Assembly: GCF_009801115.1 (NCBI RefSeq)
Contig: NZ_VTOL01000007.1
Location: 1-64,000 of the forward strand
Origin: Dyadobacter sp. 3J3
GTDB taxonomy: Bacteria; Bacteroidota; Bacteroidia; Cytophagales; Spirosomataceae
DNA length: 64,000 nucleotides
Reading direction: 5' to 3'
The notes under the pieces were generated by a model. It was not told where the DNA came from. It searched no databases and saw only the letters and a list, made by a program, of their open reading frames with translations. Below are positions 33,346 to 42,639 of the stretch, one piece after another; the first letter of the stretch is position 1, and every line of letters starts with the position of its first letter. The position numbers were made by a program, and so were the translations under genes.

Positions 33346-36099
33346 TTGATCGCAGTAAAATTAATCAGCGGGTTGATTGTGGCCGCATTAGCGAGTTATG
33401 GAGGTACTATGCTTGTTCTCGAAAGTACCGAAAGGTCAGAAGGATACGAACGATTCGAACCGCCAATAACATTCTCCGGAAGTTCCACTACTGATCATTC
33501 CAGGACGCTACTGCCTGATATCATCGCCGCGGACAGCAGCCGGTTTACCCACATGATGCTCGCTCAGGGATTGGACGAACCTATGGAAATGGCCATTCTG
33601 CCGGATCTCAGCGTGGTGATCGTAGAGCGAAAAGGGGCCGTGAAGCTTTATGATGCGCAGGAGAAAAAAATAAAGACCATTGCAAACCTGAATGTTTTCA
33701 GCGGTATTGAAGACGGCTTACTGGGTGTTGCAGTGGATCCGGCTTTTGATAAAAACAACTGGATCTATTTTTATTACGGCGTTGGAGGAGACAAAAATGT
33801 AAGTCATCTGGAACGCTACGAGCTAACCGGCTCGCAGCTCAATATGGCCTCAAAGAAAGTATTACTTCAAATACCTACCCAACGAACATATTGCTGCCAT
33901 TCTGCTGGTTATCTGACATTTGCGGCCGATGGGCTACTTTATTTATCTACGGGAGACAATACTAACGCAGAGGAAATTGAGGGACATAACCCAACGGATG
34001 AACGGCCAGGCAGACAACTATCGGACGATCAGGGAACAACAGCCAACAGCAGGGATTTGAGAGGTAAAATTCTGCGTATCAAACCAGAAGCAGATGGCAC
34101 TTACTCGATTCCGGATGGCAACCTGTTTCCCAAAGACGGATCGCAGGGATATCCTGAAATTTATGTGATGGGCTGCCGGAATCCATTCCGGATGTCTGTT
34201 GACCCTAAAAATAATTTTGTTTACTGGGGCGATGTCGGTCCTGACACCAACGTCCCGGCTGAAGAAAATTTTCTTAGTTATGATGAAATAAATCAGGCCC
34301 GTAAACCGGGATTCTTTGGTTATCCCTACTTTCTTGGAAACAACGAAGGTTTTCCGAAATATGATTTTGTGACAAAACAGGAAGGCCCGAAACAAGATCC
34401 TCTGCATCCGGTTAATAATTCACCGAACAATACGGGAATCAAGCAGCTTCCACCTGCTCAGCCTGCGATGATCTGGTATGGCAAGGGCGAGTCCAAACGC
34501 TGGCCTCTGGTTGGAAAAGGTGGCGCAAGTGCTATGGCCGGACCGGTTTACTACGCCGACTTGTACCCTGGCTCTCCGTATAAGCTGCCCGAATATTACA
34601 ATGGAAAATTATTTATATACGAGTGGATCCGAAAATGGATTATGGCTGTAACACTCGACAAAGATGGCAATTATGTAAGCATGGAGCCCTTTTTACCTCA
34701 TTTAAAAGTGATTGCTCCCATGGATATGAAAATAGCAAAGGACGGGGCGATTTATATGCTGGCTTACGGGACCAACTGGTTTGCAAAAAATACCGATGCA
34801 GGACTGATCCGGGTTGAATATTCAGAAGGAAACAGAAATCCTATTGCTGATATCCAGGTTACCAAAAAGTATGGAGCGGCGCCGTTAACGGTGACTTTGT
34901 CAGCCGAAAAGTCCAGAGACTATGATCCGGGCGATAAATTGCGTTTTGAATGGAAGATAGGCTCCAAAGCACTCGCAGGCCAATCGGTTAACCATATTTT
35001 CACGAAACCTGGTGTATATGACATTTCATTGACGGTTAAGGATCAACATGGAGGAGTGGGAATCGCCACTACGCAGGTCAAAGTTGGCAATACGCCACCC
35101 GAAGTGAACATCAGCAGCAGCGCCAATCGAAGCTTTTATTGGGATGGTTCTGATTTTAATTACAAAATCAATGTAAAGGACAAAGAAGAAAAGGTGATTG
35201 ATCCATCAAAAATTACTGTATCCCTCGACTATCTCAAATTTGGCAAAGATCTGGCTTCTGTACTTTCAGGGGCTAGCCACGGCAATGTTAAATATTTAGC
35301 TGCTGAAAAACTCTATGCTTCTCTGGACTGCAAAGCTTGTCACACGATGGATACAAAATCAATCGGTCCAGCCTTGAAAGAAGTTGCGAAACGATATGCC
35401 GGGAAGGAAAATTATGATGAAAAGCTGGCTGAAAAAATAATTAAAGGCGGAAGCGGGAATTGGGGAAGCTACCCTATGCCACCTCACCCCGACTTATCCC
35501 AAACACAGGCCAAGGAAATTTCCCGCTATATCCTCTCCCTCGATCAGCAAAAAACGCAGCTTGCATTACAAGGAAACAGGAAGCTGACAGAACACGAGGG
35601 TCAGGGAAATGTGGGGGCCTATATATTACAAGCCGGCTACACTGATAAGGGCGCAGGAGGTATTGAACCTTTAACGAGCAGCAGTCATATAATTTTAAAG
35701 AATCCGCTGGTACAGTTTGAAGATTATGAAGAAGGAAGTGCCAATGTCGTTATAGCAACCTTGAATACTGGCTATATTTCATCTATCTGGGCTAAAAATG
35801 ACAAATTTGTCAGTTTCAAACATATTGATCTAAACCATATTTCAAAACTAAAAATCAGGGTGCAGCAGGAAGGTGCGGGCGGATTGATCCAGGTCCGAAA
35901 AGGTAGTGCGACCGGAGAAGTAATAGGAAGCCTGAAAGTGGCCGCCGGAAAAGTGAAAGATGTAAAAACAGAATGGCAGGAATATGAAATTACGCTAAAA
36001 CCTACGCCCGGCATTTACGATCTGTTTTTTACTTTTTCCAACCCTGACAAGTCAAAAGTGCTTCTTTGCTCCCTGGACTGGGTTTATTTCGAAAAATAG
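33346..36099 (+). CDS. Multidomain exported sugar dehydrogenase: GSDH beta-propeller + PKD + cytochrome c + C-terminal CBM-like
   Basis: 917 residues, start TTG at 33346 so that a hydrophobic export segment (VKLISGLIVAALASYGGTML) is included. About 65-480 is a PQQ-type glucose/sorbosone dehydrogenase propeller (EDGLLGVAVDPAFDKNNWIY, RDLRGKILRIKP, GCRNPFRMSVDP, WGDVGPD). About 496-585 is a PKD domain. A class I cytochrome c follows, haem Cys662/Cys665/His666 (CKACH) with Met711 (YPMPPHP) as likely axial ligand. From about 787 a CBM6-like beta-sandwich (VQFEDYEEGSANVVIATLNT). It probably oxidises a bound sugar in the periplasm and passes electrons to its own haem. Single gene with its own terminator. 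Confidence 0.9.
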   Translation: MIAVKLISGLIVAALASYGGTMLVLESTERSEGYERFEPPITFSGSSTTDHSRTLLPDIIAADSSRFTHMMLAQGLDEPMEMAILPDLSVVIVERKGAVKLYDAQEKKIKTIANLNVFSGIEDGLLGVAVDPAFDKNNWIYFYYGVGGDKNVSHLERYELTGSQLNMASKKVLLQIPTQRTYCCHSAGYLTFAADGLLYLSTGDNTNAEEIEGHNPTDERPGRQLSDDQGTTANSRDLRGKILRIKPEADGTYSIPDGNLFPKDGSQGYPEIYVMGCRNPFRMSVDPKNNFVYWGDVGPDTNVPAEENFLSYDEINQARKPGFFGYPYFLGNNEGFPKYDFVTKQEGPKQDPLHPVNNSPNNTGIKQLPPAQPAMIWYGKGESKRWPLVGKGGASAMAGPVYYADLYPGSPYKLPEYYNGKLFIYEWIRKWIMAVTLDKDGNYVSMEPFLPHLKVIAPMDMKIAKDGAIYMLAYGTNWFAKNTDAGLIRVEYSEGNRNPIADIQVTKKYGAAPLTVTLSAEKSRDYDPGDKLRFEWKIGSKALAGQSVNHIFTKPGVYDISLTVKDQHGGVGIATTQVKVGNTPPEVNISSSANRSFYWDGSDFNYKINVKDKEEKVIDPSKITVSLDYLKFGKDLASVLSGASHGNVKYLAAEKLYASLDCKACHTMDTKSIGPALKEVAKRYAGKENYDEKLAEKIIKGGSGNWGSYPMPPHPDLSQTQAKEISRYILSLDQQKTQLALQGNRKLTEHEGQGNVGAYILQAGYTDKGAGGIEPLTSSSHIILKNPLVQFEDYEEGSANVVIATLNTGYISSIWAKNDKFVSFKHIDLNHISKLKIRVQQEGAGGLIQVRKGSATGEVIGSLKVAAGKVKDVKTEWQEYEITLKPTPGIYDLFFTFSNPDKSKVLLCSLDWVYFEK

Positions 36100-36119
36100 A
36101 ATCAGTAATAAACAAAAAG

Positions 36120-36161
36120 CGCAGGAAGTTTTACACAAAGATGTAAAGCTTCCTGCGTTTT
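36120..36161 (+). terminator. Intrinsic terminator after the sugar dehydrogenase gene
   Basis: A 16-bp stem (arms CGCAGGAAGTTTTACA and TGTAAAGCTTCCTGCG, one G-T wobble) with loop CAAAGA, followed by TTTT. An A-run precedes it, so it could also act on the opposite strand. Confidence 0.88.
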
Positions 36162-36255
36162 ATGGTAAAAAACAAAGTGCCATATGTTAATCAACAACCA
36201 GACTTTTTATATCGCCTCTTTTGTTTACGCATCCGCACCAATTATTTCCTTAATA

Positions 36256-37326
36256 CTAGTTGGGAATCTGTTCTTTAATACTTTGTACAAACGTAGGTTT
36301 GGTCAAAATAGTAAGATCAAAATCATTCATGCTACTTTGTAAACGACTATTCTCTTCACTCGTAAGATCTTCCAAAAAGTAAGCAAATTCTATTTTGTTG
36401 CCTTTTTTGTCCGTTGCGTAAACTGCCTTTGTTAAAACAAACGGCGTTGAACCACCCTTCATTCCGGCATGTTCCAACCACTCGGAATTGGCAGGATTCT
36501 CTAACAGATACTCCATCACGTCATCCAGGTAATTCTGCTCGCCGGCACTAAAAAATTTCCGGTCATTGATTTTTTTCAAAATACCCGCATATTCGGTTAC
36601 AGTAGAACGAGTCAGCCTGTCTGACCAAACTTTTTGAGTATCCATACCAAAGTCGCCCAAGTCAGACTTGTATGATGGATCTGTGAGTAATTTCTTATGG
36701 ATCAGATTGATAAAAGTTAAATAATCTTTGTCACTCATGGCACGAAGCTTTTCTACAAGCAAGTTTCCCTTCAATCCCGGAAAAGCTTCTTTACTCACAA
36801 AAAGGGAAGAAACCAGGTAAAACAGTTTATCATGATTTTTGACTCCTAACTTTTTCAATTCGGCCGCGACCTTTTCAGAACCCAGTTTATCAAGCAGCCA
36901 CTCTGCATTGGCATTGGAGCTAAACCGTATCATACCTTTGGAGATTTCCCTGATACTTATTTTTTGATCTGTAATTTTTGCAGAAACTGATGCAAGCCAG
37001 CTTTCGTGGGCGCCGCCATCTGTATTGGCCACATGAAACTTCTCTAACTCTGCAACGGGGACCATTTCATCCGCATCAATTTCCCCGGCAGCGGCCTGTC
37101 TTGCATATTCAATCGCCAGAATTATTTTGACAGTACTCGCCAGAGGCATCATTTTATCACCATTGTGCATCGCAAATACGGTATCATTTTTCACCAGTTT
37201 AATACTGGACCGTTCAGGATTGTCTTTTATGAATTCCAAAACAAAATCTTTACCGGGTTCAAAATCATTGGTTTTGCAACCAGTAAACAATAAAAAACAT
37301 CCAAAAATTACTTTTTTTAACATCAT
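36256..37326 (-). CDS. Class A beta-lactamase-like serine hydrolase lipoprotein
   Basis: 356 residues with a lipoprotein signal (lipobox FTGC, Cys17). The serine beta-lactamase/PBP-like triad is present: Ser64-x-x-Lys67 (PLASTVK), SxN at 136-138 (FSSNAN), and KGG in HAGMKGGSTPFV near residue 300. The fold matches the beta-lactamase class A enzyme family (PF13354). True class A enzymes have a Glu on the omega loop (ExxLN), which I cannot identify with confidence, so it may be a peptidase or esterase rather than an antibiotic-degrading enzyme. Monocistronic, following a 380-bp gene-free stretch. Confidence 0.82.
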   Translation of the reverse strand: MMLKKVIFGCFLLFTGCKTNDFEPGKDFVLEFIKDNPERSSIKLVKNDTVFAMHNGDKMMPLASTVKIILAIEYARQAAAGEIDADEMVPVAELEKFHVANTDGGAHESWLASVSAKITDQKISIREISKGMIRFSSNANAEWLLDKLGSEKVAAELKKLGVKNHDKLFYLVSSLFVSKEAFPGLKGNLLVEKLRAMSDKDYLTFINLIHKKLLTDPSYKSDLGDFGMDTQKVWSDRLTRSTVTEYAGILKKINDRKFFSAGEQNYLDDVMEYLLENPANSEWLEHAGMKGGSTPFVLTKAVYATDKKGNKIEFAYFLEDLTSEENSRLQSSMNDFDLTILTKPTFVQSIKEQIPN

Positions 37327-37706
37327 GGCTATAGTAAGGTGGAAAATTTATTATGACAAAAACCTGATCAGTGCTAATTTTTAAGAATTATAGGAAAGTT
37401 TATAACTGAAAATATCCTCATTGCTGATTAAAGTGTTCTGTCATTTCAAAAATAGTATTTTGATTGAGATTTTTGACTGATCTATTTTTCAAATATTGGA
37501 TTGTTTATTGTTATTGCAGCCGGTTTTATCGTTTACTACATTTATGAACAGGCGATAATTTTGTGTTCAATGGGTTCGATACTTTGGAATATCCACCAGA
37601 TATCAAAGTATGAATCATTTCTAATCTGCTTAAAATAAGACTAATAGACTATTATCAGATTATCTTTTTAGATGAGATTAATAAATCCAAATACTAAAAA
37701 CTTAAA
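37327..37706. other. Gene-free stretch with one inverted repeat
   Basis: No gene seen. An interrupted hairpin has outer arms ATACTTTG (37579-37586) and CAAAGTAT (37604-37611) and a weaker inner pair. It is downstream of the isomerase-like gene and upstream of the hydrolase gene, so it could be a terminator without a T-run or an operator. Confidence 0.4.
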
Positions 37707-39179
37707 TTAGCACACCCTGATCACTTCCATATTCAAGAGCGCGCCGAGTTTTTGAATTTTCGAACTGATATGACCTACCCCAACCGCGCAGTGGTGCGCG
37801 GGCCCATGCTGGTTCCATTCGTGCACAAATTTTCTTGCACCAATCGGAAACTTATACCTGCTATTAGTATTCCCAATTTCAAGAATAGGTCCAGCCACTG
37901 ATTCAGATTCTGCAACCAGCAGTATTAAACCACCACCTTTTTTTTCAACCACTGAAAGAAGTGTAACCGGACCGTTTTTTACACGCATCTCCACAGAAAC
38001 ACCTTTACCTACCTTTCCATGGTAAACTTTCAATGGTCGAACCTTAGTTTTCCCCTCCGCAATAGCAATATGGCCCGGACCGTCATGTCCCATCAGTACT
38101 ACGTCATCATCATAATCCATCGCATAATACTCTGTGAACGAGCCACCTGCTCCGAAGCTATCCATGATTTTCATAGCCTGCGCATTTTTTATTTCATACT
38201 CGCCCGCAACGGGAATTCCCCTGGCCGTCAGCAGTGAATTCCCAAGAATAATAGAGGCAATCGCCTCTTCGTTTTCCTGGTTTCCGGTGCCTTTGTAGTA
38301 ATAAGCCATCGATCCAAGTTTATGCTGCGCCACCAACTTGTCGAGCGCAACAGATGTAACGGCCGCCATTTCCAGTTCTCGGATAGGACAGTCCGACTGC
38401 ACATCAAAAACCTGATAAAACATCTGAAGCCTGTCCTCCGTTTCCTGCTTTGTTACATTTCCCCTTAGAGTGACGAGCTCCTCTACTTCAAGGAGTTCGA
38501 TATGTCCCCCAAAAGATGCATATTGTTGGGTAAGATCGGTGTATATATCCAGCATGCCACTATAATAATGACCCATGCAACCCATCCTGTTATATGCCAT
38601 AATGTGTTTTACCCGTGCTGCCGCCAGCCATTCAGAAACTTCATTCCAGGCTTCCGGATCTTCGCCAAGCATACCGGTAATTTGATGAAACCTGATACCA
38701 ATTCTATTAAAAACATTGGCAATTTCAGGAACCGGACAAGCGGAGCAATGGGCCAGCCATTCACCGGTCATAGCTGCCCGGTCAGTCAATTGATTGAAAT
38801 TTTTATAATCAATTGAAGCTTGCGGCGATAAATTAAGGATGATAACAGGCACATTTGTCCTTTGTACCACCGGTAATACCGTCGAAGACAGCGCGTATGT
38901 ACTCACGTATAGAAAAATCAAATCGACATCCTGCATTCGAAACAGTTTTCCCGCTTCAAAGGATTTGTCTATGTTGTCCACGAGTCCAGCGTTAACTATG
39001 GTTACATCGTACTGGCTGATCTTTTGTTCGACGATTTGGAGGTACCCTTCCAGACGATGCTTCAAGCCTTCAAACTGGGACCAGTAGGCCTCCAACCCTA
39101 TACCAAAAAGTCCTACTTTCAAAGTGGTAGACATTGCATCGGGAATATCAATTGAATTAAATACTGACTGCTTATCCAT
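37707..39179 (-). CDS. L-arabinose/L-fucose isomerase-family protein
   Basis: 490 residues, similar in length to AraA. Recognisable blocks are MGHDGPGHIAIAEGKTKVRP, VEMRVKNGPVTLLSVVEKKG and the C-terminal NQHGPAHHCAVGVGH, which resemble the metal-binding His/Glu region of AraA/FucI-like isomerases. AraA converts L-arabinose to L-ribulose with Mn2+; this divergent branch may act on another aldose. No signal peptide, so it is cytoplasmic. It lies 122 bp downstream of the GH78 rhamnosidase gene on the same strand, which suggests that it handles a sugar released by the GH78/GH95 enzymes. Met16 (39134) is an alternative start. Confidence 0.78.
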   Translation of the reverse strand: MDKQSVFNSIDIPDAMSTTLKVGLFGIGLEAYWSQFEGLKHRLEGYLQIVEQKISQYDVTIVNAGLVDNIDKSFEAGKLFRMQDVDLIFLYVSTYALSSTVLPVVQRTNVPVIILNLSPQASIDYKNFNQLTDRAAMTGEWLAHCSACPVPEIANVFNRIGIRFHQITGMLGEDPEAWNEVSEWLAAARVKHIMAYNRMGCMGHYYSGMLDIYTDLTQQYASFGGHIELLEVEELVTLRGNVTKQETEDRLQMFYQVFDVQSDCPIRELEMAAVTSVALDKLVAQHKLGSMAYYYKGTGNQENEEAIASIILGNSLLTARGIPVAGEYEIKNAQAMKIMDSFGAGGSFTEYYAMDYDDDVVLMGHDGPGHIAIAEGKTKVRPLKVYHGKVGKGVSVEMRVKNGPVTLLSVVEKKGGGLILLVAESESVAGPILEIGNTNSRYKFPIGARKFVHEWNQHGPAHHCAVGVGHISSKIQKLGALLNMEVIRVC

Positions 39180-39301
39180 TTTCTATAAAAAATTTATTTT
39201 TAAGACTTATATCTAGGCCGAAAGCTGAAACTGTGATATGATTGATTTCATATCGATGATCTCTTCAAATCTTTCGACGTGCTTTCCTTCAACTTGTTAA
39301 A

Positions 39302-42073
39302 CTACTCTACCGAAAATGAATATGATCCTGAACCAACTTTAACCATTATCTTACCGCCTCTGAATCCCAGCTTTTTTAACTCAGCAGTATCGGATAGTAT
39401 GCTGCCATTCTCCTTCACTACGGAATGCTCGTCAGCTGGTAAATATATGACAGCGGTAGTATTAACGGGAATTTGTACTTTCAACCGGAACGACGTGTCA
39501 CTTTTTTCCCAATCCGTTTTTATCATACCGTAATTAGATAAATGGCTCACTTTGGCATGACTCACATCGCCAACAGGCTCCGGACGGATCACAATTTCAC
39601 TAAAAGCTGTTGAGTTCTCAGCAGTCTTGATCCCTCCCAGCCCACTGTAAAACCATTCCATCAGATGGCCCAACATGAAGTGGTTGTTTGAGGATATGGT
39701 ATTACCCTGCCACGATTCTGTCAGAGAAGTGGCACCTTTGGCTAACTGAAGGCCGTAACCAGGAACATCTGACCGGCTATTCATATCGTAAATCAGATCA
39801 GATCTGTGATTATCATCGAGTACTCTCAACAAATAACGATAACCAATATCACCCGCCGTAACGCCGTTGCCATGTTCCTTTATATCTCTGATAATATTCT
39901 CTAATATACGCTCCTTGTATTGCTCTTCTGCAAGTCCCATGTATACTGAAATGGCATTTGCCGTCTGGCTCCCTGTACCATACCGGGCAAGATGTTTGTT
40001 AAAAAATGTTGTATTATAAGCATTCTTCACCTCCAGACTTAAATCTGTATATTTTCGAGCATCTTCATTTTTGCCTAAAATTGAAGCCACCTCGGCCAAT
40101 ATTTTAAGATCATAATAATAAGTCGCCGTACTTGTTATCCCGCCGGGTGTAAGCTGCGACGCACCAGGATCTTTCGGTCCCAGATCGTACCAGTCTCCAA
40201 GCCCGAAATTGAGTAAATGGTTTCTTGATTTACTGCCCAGATAAGTTGCGTATCGGGTCATCATGTCATAGCTCTCAGCAAGTACTTCTGTGTCCTTATA
40301 CCATTTGTAGAGGTAATAAGGCATGATGACCGCATTACTTCCCCACTCCGGTGAATCCCTGAAGCCACCATCAAATTTTACAAATTCCGGAGCGATATCA
40401 GGAATAAGGCCTTCAGGAGTTTGAGATTGGATCATATCTCTTACTATTTTCCTGCATAAAGCAGCAATGTCATAAGTGTATCGAATTGAGCTGCCCACCA
40501 GGTAAGCTTCTTCGAGCCATCCCAGCTTTTCGCGGTGGGGACAATCCGTCAATATACTTGCCATGTTACTTTTTATAGCCCAATCAATCAGTTTAAAGGT
40601 TTTATTGAAAAGGACGTTTGAACAGGAGAACGTTCCAACCGTTGGCGCTGAATTACGTGTATGCAAACTTTTTAATTCTAAAACCAACGGAAGCTGCCTG
40701 GGGTTTGATTCATTTTCCGGAGTCCCTCCTTCGATTTGAATGTAACGGAACCCATAGTACATAAACTGCGGCTGCCAGTTTTCCACACCGTTTCCGCTAA
40801 GAACATAATTGAAGTAAACCGGCGCTCCAACAGCTGACTGGTTTACAAAGCCATTCTCATAGATTAATTCCGCAGGCGTTATTTTTATGACTTCCCCCCT
40901 TTTGCCTTTCACCGAAATACGAGGAATACCGGAAGCATTCTGACCCATGTCATATACCCAGACACCCGGTTTGGGCTGGGTAATTTTGACTGCTGTAAAT
41001 TCATCAAAAATTTTCAGCGGCGCCGCCGTTTGGGACTCTAAACTACCAGGTCCATCTACAATAATTGCTGATTGCCACATCCGATCGTCGAAATCAGCTT
41101 TGTTCCAGCCGGGATTTTCCAGCGTGGCATTGTAATCTTGTCCTCCATAAATACTTGAATAAGTAATGGGGCCGACCGTTGTTTTCCATGACTCGTCACT
41201 AACGATATTTTCATACGATCCATCCTGATACTGGACAACGATTCGGCAGATCATTTTTGGATAGCCATAGGCACCTTTCAATTTATGATATCGGTCGCCG
41301 GGAATAAAGTAGAATCCATTTCCAAGCATCACACCCAGCGCGTTCATACCTTGTTTTAATTTTTCGGTAAGATCAAAAGTTACGTACAAGGCATGTTTAT
41401 CATACTGCGTCCAGCCTGGATCGAGGAAATGATCTCCAATTTTGTCACCATTAATACTCATCTCAAACTGCCCCAGTCCGCTCACGAAAGCAGTAGCTTT
41501 TTTAATCTTCTTATTTACCTTAAAACTTTTACGGAGCAGCGGTAAAGTATCATTTCCTTTATTCCATCTTTGGTCACCAGGATTATCAATTGCAGGCACT
41601 ATTTTAAGTGAATCCGGCAATTTATTGTAGCCTATCCACTGGGCTCCTTGCCAGTCCGAAGCAGAAAGCAAACCCATTTGCCAGGTGGCAGGTGCGCTCC
41701 ATGTTGATACCTCTCCATGATTATCCCAAACCATAACTTTCCAAAAATACTGCTTAACGGGTACAAGCTTTTTACCACTAAATTTAATTTGATGAGATTC
41801 TGAAGACAACACTTTTTTTGAGTCCCAGATATTTCCTGTATTTTTTTGAATTAAGCCATATTGGTCAGCCACTATCACCCGATAGGCCGTTTGTTGTGTG
41901 TTTCTTTTAGGGGCTTGCAGTATCCAGCCTAAGTATGGCTGAGCTGTTTGAATTCCGATTGGAGCAAGTTCATAATCACATTTTAAGCCTGAAACTGATA
42001 CTTGCGCAGAGAGCTCGGTACAAACCAGTACCAACAGCAAACAAAAGACGTTTGTATTGAAGAATTTATGCAT
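39302..42073 (-). CDS. Secreted GH78 alpha-L-rhamnosidase
   Basis: 923 residues with a Sec signal peptide (MHKFFNTNVFCLLLVLVCTELSA). Domain order is that of bacterial GH78 enzymes: N-terminal Ig-like domain (YLGWILQAPKRNTQQTAYRV), rhamnosidase N domain (ALYVTFDLTEKLKQGMNALG), concanavalin-like domain, (alpha/alpha)6 catalytic barrel and C-terminal beta-domain. The catalytic barrel carries the signature TDCPHREKLGWLEEAYL and later GDWYDLGPKDPGASQL. It cleaves terminal alpha-L-rhamnose from plant or microbial polysaccharides or glycosides. Divergent from the GH95 gene and upstream of the isomerase-like gene. Confidence 0.95.
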   Translation of the reverse strand: MHKFFNTNVFCLLLVLVCTELSAQVSVSGLKCDYELAPIGIQTAQPYLGWILQAPKRNTQQTAYRVIVADQYGLIQKNTGNIWDSKKVLSSESHQIKFSGKKLVPVKQYFWKVMVWDNHGEVSTWSAPATWQMGLLSASDWQGAQWIGYNKLPDSLKIVPAIDNPGDQRWNKGNDTLPLLRKSFKVNKKIKKATAFVSGLGQFEMSINGDKIGDHFLDPGWTQYDKHALYVTFDLTEKLKQGMNALGVMLGNGFYFIPGDRYHKLKGAYGYPKMICRIVVQYQDGSYENIVSDESWKTTVGPITYSSIYGGQDYNATLENPGWNKADFDDRMWQSAIIVDGPGSLESQTAAPLKIFDEFTAVKITQPKPGVWVYDMGQNASGIPRISVKGKRGEVIKITPAELIYENGFVNQSAVGAPVYFNYVLSGNGVENWQPQFMYYGFRYIQIEGGTPENESNPRQLPLVLELKSLHTRNSAPTVGTFSCSNVLFNKTFKLIDWAIKSNMASILTDCPHREKLGWLEEAYLVGSSIRYTYDIAALCRKIVRDMIQSQTPEGLIPDIAPEFVKFDGGFRDSPEWGSNAVIMPYYLYKWYKDTEVLAESYDMMTRYATYLGSKSRNHLLNFGLGDWYDLGPKDPGASQLTPGGITSTATYYYDLKILAEVASILGKNEDARKYTDLSLEVKNAYNTTFFNKHLARYGTGSQTANAISVYMGLAEEQYKERILENIIRDIKEHGNGVTAGDIGYRYLLRVLDDNHRSDLIYDMNSRSDVPGYGLQLAKGATSLTESWQGNTISSNNHFMLGHLMEWFYSGLGGIKTAENSTAFSEIVIRPEPVGDVSHAKVSHLSNYGMIKTDWEKSDTSFRLKVQIPVNTTAVIYLPADEHSVVKENGSILSDTAELKKLGFRGGKIMVKVGSGSYSFSVE

Positions 42074-42639
42074 AAACTGATTAAAAATAGCGGGAATATT
42101 TTCTTTGACTCAATTCAATAAAGTATCCCTGATTATTTTTTACTCTGTGCCTGATGGAAAAGCTTACATATTGATTGATAGAAATACGCATGGTCAGACA
42201 ACGAGCCGGCATACCGTTTTAACACCAGTATCTTCGTAAAGCCAATTGAGAGATTCAATCCGTCATGAATGGCGTGTTGGTTATGAAGACTAGCTTTCAT
42301 CTTACTTTTCATAACCCAAAATTTCCCTTATTGTATCAATCCGGATATCTGTCGAACGGAGGAAATATATTCCTGTCGCTTAACATGGAGAATTAATTTC
42401 AGTCATCCCGAATTTCATAAAAAGAAAATTATCCTATTGAGCAACCATAAGGGCTGATTTTCAGCATGTAACAAGCCCCCTAAAAAAATGAGTATAAATC
42501 CAGTGAATTATGCTACACATCGTATTACTTTTGAAAGCCGGCTCAATCCGGCAACTGTGTCATCAAGTCCATGGTTTCCCTTGATTGAACCATAGTTGTT
42601 AAATATAAAAACGGTCATAATCCTAACTAAGCCCTTTGT
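42074..42639. other. Divergent promoter region between GH78 and GH95 genes
   Basis: 566 bases. A TACTTTTG box (42526-42533, matches TAnnTTTG) could be the -7 element of the GH95 gene, but a clear -33 box is lacking. A 55-residue minus-strand frame at 42133-42300 has no recognisable similarity. No other structure seen. Confidence 0.4.

Noticed and set aside
42133..42300. 55-residue minus-strand frame in the GH78/GH95 intergenic region, with a preceding short frame containing IDTIREILGYEK
   Set aside because: Weak resemblance to the end of a tyrosine recombinase is too short to support; no start or conserved catalytic residues.
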